This document shows, in pieces, positions 24,342-32,891 of a DNA stretch of 39,591 bases. The position numbers and the translations under genes are program-made. Positions within the stretch are counted from its first letter, which is position 1, and every line of letters starts with the position of its first letter. The DNA is from Candidatus Woesearchaeota archaeon. Its GTDB lineage: Archaea; Nanobdellota; Nanobdellia; SCGC-AAA011-G17; GW2011-AR18. Location of the stretch: contig JACPCE010000011.1 in assembly GCA_016179945.1 (NCBI GenBank), positions 1 to 39,591 of the forward strand, in the 5' to 3' direction. Under the pieces are notes generated by a model that saw nothing but the letters and a program-made list of their open reading frames with translations, did no database searches and was not told the DNA's origin.

Positions 24342-25859
24342 ATGAAAGAAATGAAAAGCAGCACAAGGCATTTTTTTATTAGCCTATATGCTATCCTGGT
24401 AAAAAATTTCAAGACAGTATTTAGATCTAAGAGCTCAGCATTTACAATAATTTTAGGGCCTTTATTAGTTATGTCTTTAATAATTCTGGCATTTAATAAC
24501 TCCTCATTTTATGACATTCATATAGGTACTTATTCAGAATCTTATAGCAAGTTAAGCAATCAAGTATTAACTAGTTTGGAAAACAAAGGTTATGTTGTAA
24601 CTAGAGCTGATAATTTGACAGAATGTGTAGAAGGTGTTAAAAGCAGTGAGTTTAATGTTTGCCTTGTTTTCTCAAAAGATATGCAGGTCTCAAACAAAGC
24701 AAAAAATAACATAGATTTCTATGTTGATCCTGGAAGAATTAATATTGTCCACAATATAATGGCAAGTGTAAACAAAGAGATTCTTCAAACATCAACAAAT
24801 GTAAGTTTAGAGTTGACAAATATATTATTGAATAAATTGTCAAGCACAAGAGACGAATTAAATAATAGATTGGAAATACTTTCAACATTAAATTCAAATA
24901 ATGGTAGAATAAAGGAAAGTGCCAACAACCTAAGAAGCAAAGCAGGAGCAGTTGATCTTACTGTTTTATACGATGACTTTAAAATTAGTGATTTATCTAA
25001 AGAAATATCTAGGGTAAATTCATCATACAATATAAGCAGTGTAGATAACAAGGCAATTAATGATAAGATAATAGTAATAGATACACAAATAAATGCGACA
25101 ATATCAAAGTTATCATCTGCAAAAAGCAAGTTAAACGAAATTTCAGATGGAATATTATTCTTCCCAGATATGGCTGAAAATAATATCAAACAAGTTAACA
25201 GCTTGAAAGATTCAATAGACAAAATAATTGCCAGTATAAACAGTATAGAAGTAACTGATCCAGAACAAATAGTTAGTCCTATAAAGACAAATGTGCAGAC
25301 AGTTGAAAGCCAGGAAACACACATAGGGAAATTATTGCCTACATTCCTTGTTTTAATAATTATGTTTGTATGTATATTATTGTCATCAAGCTTGATACTT
25401 ACTGAGAGAACTTCAAGTGCTTATCTTAGAAATGCAATAACTTCAACGCCTAGTTCAGTATTTTTAATGGGTGCATATTTAACATCTCTGATAGTTATAA
25501 TATTTCACATTATATTAATATCATTTATATTAAACATAATTCTAGGCTATAACTTGATATTTTTATTGCCTGCAGTATTGCCTTTATTCCTTATTGTAAG
25601 CATGTTCATACTGCTTGGAATTATTATAGGTTATATTTCAAATTCCCAGGAAACTTCAAGTGTAATTTCTCTGGCAATAATAACAATAGTAATATTCTTG
25701 TCAAATACAATATTGCCTCTTCTAAAAAGAATTCTTATATTTGAATTTGGACTGGAAAAAGTTTTAGATCATATTTTGAGGTTATTATGGTATAATATTG
25801 CATTAATAATTATTGGTTATTTATGTTTGAAATTCTCTAGACCTGCTATAAAACGTTGA
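24342..25859 (+). CDS. ABC-2 type permease with large outer coiled-coil domain
   Basis: 505 residues. One membrane helix at about 35-52, then a ~280-residue extracytoplasmic region with long coiled coils (NILLNKLSSTRDELNNRLEI ... ), and five more helices from about 330 to the end. This is the layout of ABC-2 exporters such as YhgE/Pip-like and type VII-associated permeases. SSSLILTERTSSAYLRNAITS is the usual loop between helices 2 and 3. Pairs with the ATPase encoded directly upstream. Confidence 0.88.
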   Translation: MKEMKSSTRHFFISLYAILVKNFKTVFRSKSSAFTIILGPLLVMSLIILAFNNSSFYDIHIGTYSESYSKLSNQVLTSLENKGYVVTRADNLTECVEGVKSSEFNVCLVFSKDMQVSNKAKNNIDFYVDPGRINIVHNIMASVNKEILQTSTNVSLELTNILLNKLSSTRDELNNRLEILSTLNSNNGRIKESANNLRSKAGAVDLTVLYDDFKISDLSKEISRVNSSYNISSVDNKAINDKIIVIDTQINATISKLSSAKSKLNEISDGILFFPDMAENNIKQVNSLKDSIDKIIASINSIEVTDPEQIVSPIKTNVQTVESQETHIGKLLPTFLVLIIMFVCILLSSSLILTERTSSAYLRNAITSTPSSVFLMGAYLTSLIVIIFHIILISFILNIILGYNLIFLLPAVLPLFLIVSMFILLGIIIGYISNSQETSSVISLAIITIVIFLSNTILPLLKRILIFEFGLEKVLDHILRLLWYNIALIIIGYLCLKFSRPAIKR

Positions 25860-25893
25860 TCAAATTTCATATAGTAAATTAAATACACCATGT

Positions 25894-25932
25894 TTGTTAT
25901 TACTACTATTGATCCCTATGTAGTGATAACAA
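25894..25932. promoter_or_regulatory. Palindromic operator upstream of the TrmB gene
   Basis: TTGTTATTACTA (25894-25905) and TAGTGATAACAA (25921-25932) are inverted copies with one mismatch (a G-U pair in RNA). The site ends just before the BRE/TATA (25942-25949). This is a natural place for a TrmB dimer to bind and regulate its own gene. Confidence 0.55.
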
Positions 25933-25941
25933 AACGAAACA

Positions 25942-25949
25942 TTTATATA
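25942..25949 (+). promoter_or_regulatory. TATA box of the TrmB gene
   Basis: TTTATATA, preceded by a purine-rich BRE-like CGAAAC, about 30 bases before the ATG at 25980. Confidence 0.6.
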
Positions 25950-25979
25950 TAAAACTTATTACCATTAGATAGTTGTAAA

Positions 25980-26771
25980 ATGATAGCAAATGAAGAATTA
26001 TTAAAGAAGTTAAGAAGCACATTCAACTTAAATATATATGAAGTTAAAGTATGGACTTCTTTGCTAAGCAAAGGCGCTGCTACAGCAGGCGAGCTTAGTG
26101 ATATGAGCAATGTTCCAAGAAGCAGAAGCTACGATGTTCTTGAAAGTTTGGAAAAGAAAGGATTTATTATAATGAAGTTAGGAAGGCCAATAAAATATTT
26201 GGCTGTACAGCCCTCTGAAATTATAAAAAGAGTAAAGAAGGGTTTGCAAGATAGGGCAGAATCACAGATAAAAGCAATAGAAGAGATACAAAAAACAGAT
26301 GTATTCCAGGAATTAACATTATTGTTTAGTCAGGGAATTACTCATGTTGATCCAAGCACAATTGCCGGAAGCTTTAAAGGCAGAAACAATATTTATGACC
26401 ATGTGCTTAATTTATTGGATAATGCTTCTAAAGAAGTTGTTATTGCAACAACACCTGAAGGCATAGCAAGAAAACTAGAGTACATGAAAACAACATTAAG
26501 AAAATTAAATAATAAAAAGATTAAAATAAGAATTGCTGCTCCATTAAAAACAGATAAAGCAAAGGAAGCTGCAAAAGAACTTTCAGACATTGCAGATGTA
26601 AAAGATATTGATGTTAATGCAAGATTTATAATTGTTGATGGAAAAGATCTAGTGTTTATGGTTTCCAATGATAAGGCAACACACGAAAGCATGGATGTTG
26701 GAATTTGGGTAAACACACCATTTTTCGCTGGTGCTTTAAGAACTATGTTTGATTCAGTTTGGAATAAGTAA
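25980..26771 (+). CDS. TrmB-family transcription regulator
   Basis: 263 residues. The N-terminal winged helix (about 10-75) has the TrmB pattern NLNIYEVKVWTSLLSKGAATAGELSDMSNVPRSR and YDVLESLEKKGFI. A coiled linker (about 80-105) is followed by the C-terminal phospholipase D-like effector domain (KEVVIATTPEGIARKL, DVNARFIIVDGKDLVFMVS). TrmB proteins are sugar-, redox- or metabolite-responsive repressors or activators. A palindrome directly before the TATA suggests autoregulation, and its neighbours suggest control of the ABC exporter or of the variable protein downstream. Confidence 0.93.
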   Translation: MIANEELLKKLRSTFNLNIYEVKVWTSLLSKGAATAGELSDMSNVPRSRSYDVLESLEKKGFIIMKLGRPIKYLAVQPSEIIKRVKKGLQDRAESQIKAIEEIQKTDVFQELTLLFSQGITHVDPSTIAGSFKGRNNIYDHVLNLLDNASKEVVIATTPEGIARKLEYMKTTLRKLNNKKIKIRIAAPLKTDKAKEAAKELSDIADVKDIDVNARFIIVDGKDLVFMVSNDKATHESMDVGIWVNTPFFAGALRTMFDSVWNK

Positions 26772-26773
26772 AT

Positions 26774-27490
26774 ATGAAAAGGGAAATAGAAGATAGAAAA
26801 AAATGGATTTTAGTTCCAGGAAAAAATTCTGAAGATTTATTATTTTACCAATATAGATTAAGCGTGGAAGATTGCACTCCTAGATATTTAGGAATGAGGT
26901 TGAAAAATACAGGCACTGGTTTATTAGATGCTAGACTGTATATAGGAAATATAAAATGGGAAGATGCAATAAGACTTAATCTATTGTCTGGTTATAGGAC
27001 TGCAAACATAAGACAGTTTATGGATTTTCGTCTTTTATTAGAACAGGGCGTAAGAGAAGGAAAAGAAGTATTTGATGGCAATGGAAGTAAAATTGATCAA
27101 AATAGGGTTCTTGGAATATATTCAGATTTGCAGGCACAACAAGAGCCATACAGAGGAGAATTTTTAGACGCTTATTTTGTATCAGGTAGAGAAGGCAGAT
27201 TATGTATTAATTATAGTTCTAGATTAGAGGAAGGTGTAGTTTTAGGAAAAAGTGAACTATTAGATGAATGTTTAATGGAAAGTGGGTTTGTTGATATTTC
27301 AAGTTTAAATAGACAAGGTCTACCAACGGAAAAAGCAATTAGTTCTAATGTTATTTATCATTATCCAAGAAATGATAGTATCACGGGGTTCGGAGCTGGC
27401 TCTGTCAGGGTGAGCTTGGTCTGCGGCGGGAATCCGCGGGACACTAATGCGGGTCTCGGGATACGTCCAGTTATAGTAAGAGAAAGATAA
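26774..27490 (+). CDS. Candidate target protein of a diversity-generating retroelement (DGR)
   Basis: 238 residues, starts two bases after the TrmB stop. The N-terminal part has WILVPGKNSEDLLFYQYRLS, a segment WEDAIRLNLLSGYRTANIRQFMDFRLLLEQG and a GEFLDAYF motif. The end, residues 204-232, reads ITGFGAGSVRVSLVCGGNPR..., with the scaffold S-x-F-x-A-x-L-x-C-x-P-x-A-x-LGxR that I associate with DPANN proteins ending in a C-type-lectin-like variable domain. The DNA for this end is strikingly GC-rich in an AT-rich gene. This is what adenine-specific mutagenesis by a DGR would leave. No signal peptide is seen. The start of the gene is ordinary in base content. Confidence 0.7.
   Translation: MKREIEDRKKWILVPGKNSEDLLFYQYRLSVEDCTPRYLGMRLKNTGTGLLDARLYIGNIKWEDAIRLNLLSGYRTANIRQFMDFRLLLEQGVREGKEVFDGNGSKIDQNRVLGIYSDLQAQQEPYRGEFLDAYFVSGREGRLCINYSSRLEEGVVLGKSELLDECLMESGFVDISSLNRQGLPTEKAISSNVIYHYPRNDSITGFGAGSVRVSLVCGGNPRDTNAGLGIRPVIVRER
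27383..27471 (+). other. GC-rich DGR-type variable repeat (VR) candidate
   Basis: By my count 57 of 89 bases are G or C, while the rest of the gene and its neighbours are strongly AT-rich. It has few adenines, and codons such as CGG, GGG and GCG that the neighbours rarely use. It covers the last ~29 codons before a short tail, the usual place of a VR, and ends in CTCGGGATACGTCCA encoding LGIRP. No second similar sequence (template repeat) or reverse transcriptase was found in the window. Confidence 0.6.
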
Positions 27491-27502
27491 AACATTTCAA
27501 AT

Positions 27503-29221
27503 ATGGCAAAACATGCTGATCTAGAAGCAAAAATTCATAGAAAAGTAACATCAGGTGTATTGCAGCAATGTATTGATGATTTTGGTTTCTCAAATAAACT
27601 AAGAGTAAATAAAAATATTAAAAGAGTAAATAAATATGATTATGATGGTTTTCTAAAACTTGGTTTCTTTGATTTGTATGATGATTCAATAGCTCTGTTT
27701 GTTTCATCACAAGATGTAACTTTTGATGGAAGACCTATAAAAGTTTTTCTAGTACCAAGAACAATAGAAGGTTCATTTTTAATAGATAAGAATAATGGAT
27801 TATTAGCAACAAGATATTTCTATGATATTCAAGGAAATTCTATAAATCTTATTAATACAGAAGAGCCATTAATTCTTGATGGATTAGATATTTCTTATGG
27901 GGGTTTATTTGGAGAATATAATTATCCAAAAGAAGCATTAACTACAACTAAATCTCTGGCAAGATTGACAAATGATAAAATACTATTTAAAAAATTATTA
28001 ATAGACAAGGGAATAAAGACACCAGAATATCATGTTGTAAGACCAAGAGAATATAAAGGAGTAAGAAGAGAAATATTAGATTTCACAAGAAAATTTGATG
28101 TTGATGAAGGTTTTGTAGTAAAGGGAAACAATGGTTCTTGTGGTGACTATGTAAGGATGTATGATCAAGATCAAATAGAAAGTTCAGCACGTTTTGCTGA
28201 AAGTTTAATTGAAAGAAATAAAAGTGTTATATTGGAAAGAAGAGTTATACCTCTAGAACTTAAATCAGGAAGATCAAATGAAGACTGGAATGTTAGAGTT
28301 TTAGTAACTGTTTCTGCAAATCCACAATATATAGATGCTGAAGTTAGACATAGGCCAATAAGCAAGGATACAAAAAACAAGCCTGTAAATATAGCCAAAG
28401 GAGCTAAAGCTTCAGAAATAAGTTATATAGCTGAAAAAAAAGGAGTCTCAGTAGATGAAATAATAGAAACATCAATCAGAACTGCTAGAGCAATATATTC
28501 TTCTGGAAATAATCAAAACAATTTTGGATTTGTTGGTTTAGATTTAATTGTTACTGCTGAAGGCAGTTATGTATTAGAAGCAAATTCTGGTCCAGGAGGT
28601 TTTTCTACATTATCTAAAATTAGAGGATTACCTAGTGATTCTTTTAAAAGATTATTTACTTCATTCGGAAATATTTTATTATCTAATCATGAACGTGCAG
28701 CAAAAGTACGTAAAAGATTTAGAGTTTCTGATATGATGCGAGGCTCAACTGGCGAAGTGCTTTATAGATTAGGAGATTTAGAAGATGCAGTTATTGAGTA
28801 TAGAAGAGATAAAAGAACAATTAATAATGAAGAGGCCCAGCACCAACTAGGAGATTCTCTAGAAAGATTAGGAAGGCATGATGAAGCAGTAGAGGTTTAT
28901 AAGAGAATAATAAAGATAAATCCTTCTTCATCAACAGCTTATTTTAACTTATGTTATACTCTTGTTATATTAAACCGTTATGAAGAAGCATTAATAGCGT
29001 TAGATAAAGTTTTAGAAATTGATGAAGAGAATGCAAAAGCTCATGCTAATAGGGGTTATGTTTTATGGAATTTGGGCAAAGAAAGAGAAGCTTACATAGA
29101 ACATAAAAATGCTGTAGATTTAAAAGGTGTTAAGAACAAGTGGGCCTATAAAAGAGCAAATGCTTTAGCATCAAAGGGCAATTATAAAGAAGCAATAAGA
29201 TTATTGGGATTATTTGTATAA
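27503..29221 (+). CDS. ATP-grasp enzyme fused to TPR repeats
   Basis: 572 residues. The central part (about 145-390) is an ATP-grasp domain of the RimK/D-Ala ligase type: LTNDKILFKKLLIDKGIKTP, the ATP-binding loop EGFVVKGNNGSCGDYV, and Mg-binding FGFVGLDLIV and VLEANSGPGG. From about 415 there are TPR repeats (GDLEDAVIEYRRDKR, HDEAVEVYKRIIKINPSS, YEEALIALDKVLEIDEENAKAHANRGYV). Such enzymes form amide or peptide bonds, and TPRs bind a partner protein. It starts 12 bases after the candidate DGR protein, so the two may be cotranscribed. Substrate unknown. No Shine-Dalgarno. Confidence 0.88.
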   Translation: MAKHADLEAKIHRKVTSGVLQQCIDDFGFSNKLRVNKNIKRVNKYDYDGFLKLGFFDLYDDSIALFVSSQDVTFDGRPIKVFLVPRTIEGSFLIDKNNGLLATRYFYDIQGNSINLINTEEPLILDGLDISYGGLFGEYNYPKEALTTTKSLARLTNDKILFKKLLIDKGIKTPEYHVVRPREYKGVRREILDFTRKFDVDEGFVVKGNNGSCGDYVRMYDQDQIESSARFAESLIERNKSVILERRVIPLELKSGRSNEDWNVRVLVTVSANPQYIDAEVRHRPISKDTKNKPVNIAKGAKASEISYIAEKKGVSVDEIIETSIRTARAIYSSGNNQNNFGFVGLDLIVTAEGSYVLEANSGPGGFSTLSKIRGLPSDSFKRLFTSFGNILLSNHERAAKVRKRFRVSDMMRGSTGEVLYRLGDLEDAVIEYRRDKRTINNEEAQHQLGDSLERLGRHDEAVEVYKRIIKINPSSSTAYFNLCYTLVILNRYEEALIALDKVLEIDEENAKAHANRGYVLWNLGKEREAYIEHKNAVDLKGVKNKWAYKRANALASKGNYKEAIRLLGLFV

Positions 29222-29274
29222 CTCTAAATTTTTCTGTACAAAAGTTTTAAATATAAAATAAAAATCCAAAAATT

Positions 29275-29337
29275 ATGATAACAAAGATTTCAGAGGATAA
29301 TGTGCAAAAAAGCACTGGTTGTCTTTTCTATAAGTAA
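29275..29337 (+). other. Possible upstream leader ORF overlapping the wHTH gene
   Basis: ATG at 29275 opens a 20-codon frame (MITKISEDNVQKSTGCLFYK) that overlaps the wHTH gene start in another frame. A TATA-like TTAAATATA (about 29249-29257) lies 18-26 bases before it, so a leaderless transcript would begin with this frame. It could be a leader peptide, the true N-terminus of a frameshifted wHTH gene, or chance. Confidence 0.3.
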
Positions 29338-29641
29338 TGAATTATTTCAAATATTATTAAATATCTCGATTAACAATTTAAATTCAAAACAAAAGAAAAT
29401 AATAATACATTTAAGAAATAACAACGTAAATATAAATGTTACAAGAATAATTGAAAATTTATCTGAAAATCTAAAATGCTCAAAATCGACAATATGGAAC
29501 AATCTTAAAGTTCTTAAAAAATACAAATTAATAGATTATGGATCGTTAAACAACAAAGGGATTCCAATAAATATAACAAACATAGGAAGATTTATTTCTG
29601 AATATTTGGAGGAAAAACATGATAGACCCAAAAACTTATAA
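29300..29641 (+). CDS. Small winged-helix protein upstream of pheS
   Basis: 113 residues. A winged helix is visible from about 30 to 105: NSKQKKIIIHLRNN, a helix-turn-helix NLKCSKSTIWNNLKVLKKYKLI, then NKGIPINITNIGRFISEYLE. It resembles the marR/ArsR-like archaeal wHTH class. It overlaps pheS by 23 bases, so it belongs to the pheST operon and may regulate it. The start codon has GAGG only three bases upstream, so the exact start is uncertain. Confidence 0.7.
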   Translation: MCKKALVVFSISNELFQILLNISINNLNSKQKKIIIHLRNNNVNINVTRIIENLSENLKCSKSTIWNNLKVLKKYKLIDYGSLNNKGIPINITNIGRFISEYLEEKHDRPKNL

Positions 29642-31214
29642 GTTATTTAGCTTAAACAATTCCATGGATATAAAGAGGTTAATAGAAAGTTTAAGTTCTT
29701 CAGAAAAAAAAGTAATTCCTTTTCTAGAAAAGTATCCATATTTTAGTGATTTAGTTAAAAATTCAAAACTTCCAGATATAGAAGTTCATAGAGCCCTGCA
29801 ATGGCTAGAAAGCAAGGGGGTTCTGAATATAAAAACTAAAGAAAATAAAATAGTTCTCCTATCAGATAAGGCTAAAAATTATAAAGAACTTCCAGAAAGA
29901 ATTCTCTTCAATAATTTATCAGAGAAAGAATTAACTTTAGAAGAAATAAAAAATAAAACAAACTTAAATTATCAGGAAATAAACATTTCTATTGGATTAT
30001 TAAAAAGAGATAATTTAATTGAAGTTATTAAAGATAATAAAAATTTAAAAATAAAAATAAAAAATACAAATTATGAAAAAAAGTCTCCTGAGGAACAATT
30101 ATTTTTAAGAATAGTTGAACATCCTAAATTTTTTAATGGAGAAAGTTTTACATTTGACAAATTAAATGATGGTGACATAAGGACATTTGAAAATTTAAAG
30201 TCCAGAGGTCTAGTAAACATTGATACTAAACAAGAGAGACTAGCAATTTTAACAGACTTAGGAAGACAATTAGTTAAAGAAAAAATAGATTTAGATATAA
30301 TAGAACAGATAACTCCTCAAATAATAAGAAATCACGAATGGAAGAACAAAAAGTTCAGGATTTATGATATTAAATCTGAAGTACCAACTATAAATAGGGG
30401 AAAAAGGCATTTTGTTGATCAGTCTATAGGGTATATTAAAAGAATCTGGCTGGACTTGGGATTCCAAGAAATGTCTGGAGATATTGTACAGACTGCATTC
30501 TGGGATTTAGATGCTTTGTTCGTTCCTCAAGATCATCCAGCAAGAGAAATGCAGGATACTTTTTACCTAGGAAATAAAGGTGTAATGGCTAAAGGAAAAC
30601 TTCCAGAAGAATTATCAACTAGAATAAAAAAAGTTCATGAAAATGGTTACAATACAGGAAGCAAAGGCTGGGGTGGTAAGTGGAGTACTGAAATTGCTAA
30701 AGAATTATTATTAAGAACACATACAACTGTTTTAAGTGCTAAAACATTAAGTAAATTAAAAAAAGAGGATTTACCAGCTAAATTTTTTGCAGTTGGAAAG
30801 GTCTATAGAAATGAAGCTTTAGATTGGAAGCACTTGTTTGAATTTTATCAGGTAGAAGGAATTGTAGTTGACCCATATGCGAATTTAAGAAATTTATTAG
30901 GTTACTTAAAAGAATTCTTTAGAAAGATGGGATATACTGATGTTAAAATAAAACCTTCTTTTTTTGGCTATACAGAACCAAGTGCTGAGATATTTGCATT
31001 TAATCCAGTTAAAAGGCAGTGGGTAGAAGTTGGTGGATCAGGAATATTTCGTCCTGAAGTCACTAAGCCATTATTAGGATTTGAATGTCCGGTTCTAGCT
31101 TGGGGATTAGGTATGGAGAGAATAATTACAAATTATTATGGAATAAGTGATTTAAGAGAAATTTACAAGAATGATCTAAAACAATTAAGAGAAGCTAAGG
31201 AGTTTTTGATGTAA
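29619..31214 (+). CDS. pheS: Phenylalanyl-tRNA synthetase alpha subunit
   Basis: 531 residues, typical of archaeal/eukaryotic PheS. Charges tRNA-Phe together with PheT. The N-terminal ~220 residues hold winged-helix tRNA-binding domains; the class II catalytic core follows with FWDLDALFVPQDHPAREMQDTFYL, motif 2 KVYRNEALDWKHLFEFYQVEG and motif 3 GLGMERI. Strong Shine-Dalgarno GGAGG (29608-29612) six bases before the ATG. PheT starts two bases after its stop. Confidence 0.97.
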   Translation: MIDPKTYKLFSLNNSMDIKRLIESLSSSEKKVIPFLEKYPYFSDLVKNSKLPDIEVHRALQWLESKGVLNIKTKENKIVLLSDKAKNYKELPERILFNNLSEKELTLEEIKNKTNLNYQEINISIGLLKRDNLIEVIKDNKNLKIKIKNTNYEKKSPEEQLFLRIVEHPKFFNGESFTFDKLNDGDIRTFENLKSRGLVNIDTKQERLAILTDLGRQLVKEKIDLDIIEQITPQIIRNHEWKNKKFRIYDIKSEVPTINRGKRHFVDQSIGYIKRIWLDLGFQEMSGDIVQTAFWDLDALFVPQDHPAREMQDTFYLGNKGVMAKGKLPEELSTRIKKVHENGYNTGSKGWGGKWSTEIAKELLLRTHTTVLSAKTLSKLKKEDLPAKFFAVGKVYRNEALDWKHLFEFYQVEGIVVDPYANLRNLLGYLKEFFRKMGYTDVKIKPSFFGYTEPSAEIFAFNPVKRQWVEVGGSGIFRPEVTKPLLGFECPVLAWGLGMERIITNYYGISDLREIYKNDLKQLREAKEFLM

Positions 31215-31215
31215 A

Positions 31216-32877
31216 ATGCCAACAATAAACGTCAATAAAAAAGAATTCCTAAAAAACATAGGTAAAAAACTTTCGGATGAGGCTATAGAAGAAAAAATCT
31301 CTATGATGGGTGTTGCTGTTGAAGAAGTAAAAGATAATGAAATCATAGTTGAAGTATTTCCAAACAGGCCAGATTTGTTAAGTGAATATGGTCTGGCAAG
31401 AGCAGCATCAACATTCTTAGGAACTTCTAAAGGTCTTAAAAAATATAATGTAAATGAATCAAATTACGTCCTAAGAGTGGAAAAAACATTAGAGAATTGG
31501 TCTTATGCTGTTGCAGCAGTAGTTAAAGGTTTAAGATTAAATGACACAAAAATAAGAGAGATAATTCAAATACAGGAAAAATTAGGCATTACATTCTTAA
31601 GAAACAGAAAAAAGGGAGGCTTAGGTTTGTATCCATTAGAAAAAATAAAATTTCCAGTCAAATTTACTTCAGAGTTAAAAGAGAAAATAAAATATCGTCC
31701 TTTAGAATATCCAAAAGTATTGTCGGCAGAAGAAATTCTAGAAAAGCACCCGACAGGAATTAAATATAAACACCTGGTGCAAGGCTGGAAAAAATTTCCT
31801 ATTTTTATTGATTCCAAAAATACATTAATGTCAATGCCCCCAATTATTAATTCCCATGATGTAGGAAAAATAACAGAAGATACAACAGATGTTTTTGTTG
31901 AATGTACTGGTCCAGATTTTAAAACAATAAACGCAGCATTAAACATCTTAGTTACAGCATTAGCAGATATGGGTGGAAGAATTTATGAAGTAAAATGTGT
32001 TTATGGAAAAAAAACATATATAATACCAAATCTAAAATCTGAAGAGGTAAAAATTGATGTTGATTATATAAAAAAAAGAATTGGTTTGGATTTAAAACCA
32101 TATGAAGTTTCTAGGTTACTAGAAAAAATGGGATATGGAATAAAGAAAAAAGGAAAAGATTTATTTGCGTTAGTTCCTGCATACAGAGCAGATGTAATAC
32201 ATCAGATAGATCTTGCAGAAGACGTTGCAATTGCTTATGGTTATGATAATTTAAAGGAAGAAATCCCAAATGTTGCAACAATAGCTGAAGAAAATAAATT
32301 TGAAGTGTTTAAAAGAAAAATCTCAAATGTTTTAACAGGTCTTGGTTTATTAGAAACACACACTTATAATTTAACAAGTAAAGAAAATCAGACTATTAAG
32401 ATGAATATAAATATAAAATGTGTAGAGTTATTGAACTCATTAAACGAAGAATACAATGTTCTTAGAGCATGGATGATTCCAAGCCTAATACAAATATTAA
32501 AGGAAAACAAGCATAATGAATACCCTCAAAATATATTTTGTTCAGGAAATGTATTTAGTCATGATTCTGAGAAAGATACAGGAATTAAAGAATCAATAAG
32601 GCTAGCAGTAGTATTAAGTAGTACAAACGCTAATTTTACAGAAATAAAACAGATTTTAGATTCTCTAGCAAAAGCATTAGACTTCAAATATCAGATAAAA
32701 GAAGTTGAACATTCTAGTTTTATTCCAGGAAGGATTGGAAGAATAAGCGTTAATTCAGTGGATATTGCTTATATTGGAGAAATTCATCCCCAGGTTCTTG
32801 AAAATTTTAACTTAGAAATGCCTGTAGCAGCTTTAGAAATTAATTTAAGTGATTTATACGGGTTGATAATTAAATAA
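31216..32877 (+). CDS. pheT: Phenylalanyl-tRNA synthetase beta subunit
   Basis: 553 residues, the short archaeal/eukaryotic form. Starts MPTINVNKKEFLKNIGKKLS, includes the B1 domain (IIVEVFPNRPDLLSEYGLARA), the B3/B4 editing region (about 100-270), the B5 fold (DYIKKRIGLDLKPYEVSRLL) and the catalytic-like C-terminal core (ETHTYNLTSKENQ, RIGRISVNSVDIAYIGEIHP). Partner of PheS in an alpha2-beta2 enzyme. Confidence 0.97.
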   Translation: MPTINVNKKEFLKNIGKKLSDEAIEEKISMMGVAVEEVKDNEIIVEVFPNRPDLLSEYGLARAASTFLGTSKGLKKYNVNESNYVLRVEKTLENWSYAVAAVVKGLRLNDTKIREIIQIQEKLGITFLRNRKKGGLGLYPLEKIKFPVKFTSELKEKIKYRPLEYPKVLSAEEILEKHPTGIKYKHLVQGWKKFPIFIDSKNTLMSMPPIINSHDVGKITEDTTDVFVECTGPDFKTINAALNILVTALADMGGRIYEVKCVYGKKTYIIPNLKSEEVKIDVDYIKKRIGLDLKPYEVSRLLEKMGYGIKKKGKDLFALVPAYRADVIHQIDLAEDVAIAYGYDNLKEEIPNVATIAEENKFEVFKRKISNVLTGLGLLETHTYNLTSKENQTIKMNINIKCVELLNSLNEEYNVLRAWMIPSLIQILKENKHNEYPQNIFCSGNVFSHDSEKDTGIKESIRLAVVLSSTNANFTEIKQILDSLAKALDFKYQIKEVEHSSFIPGRIGRISVNSVDIAYIGEIHPQVLENFNLEMPVAALEINLSDLYGLIIK

Positions 32878-32891
32878 ATTTAGTTTAATTT

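Noticed and set aside
24785-25324. 179-residue minus-strand frame
   Set aside because: A shadow of the coiled-coil region of the ABC permease, without start signals or family.
26774-29221. Template repeat or reverse transcriptase of a DGR in this window
   Set aside because: No second GC-rich copy of the 27383-27471 stretch and no reverse-transcriptase gene were seen; the link to a DGR remains from the target alone.
27503-29221. Ribosomal-protein modifying RimK as a firm assignment
   Set aside because: The ATP-grasp core is similar, but the length, TPR tail and context differ, so only the general class is called.
31566-31946. 126-residue minus-strand frame
   Set aside because: Antisense to pheT, no promoter or ribosome site.
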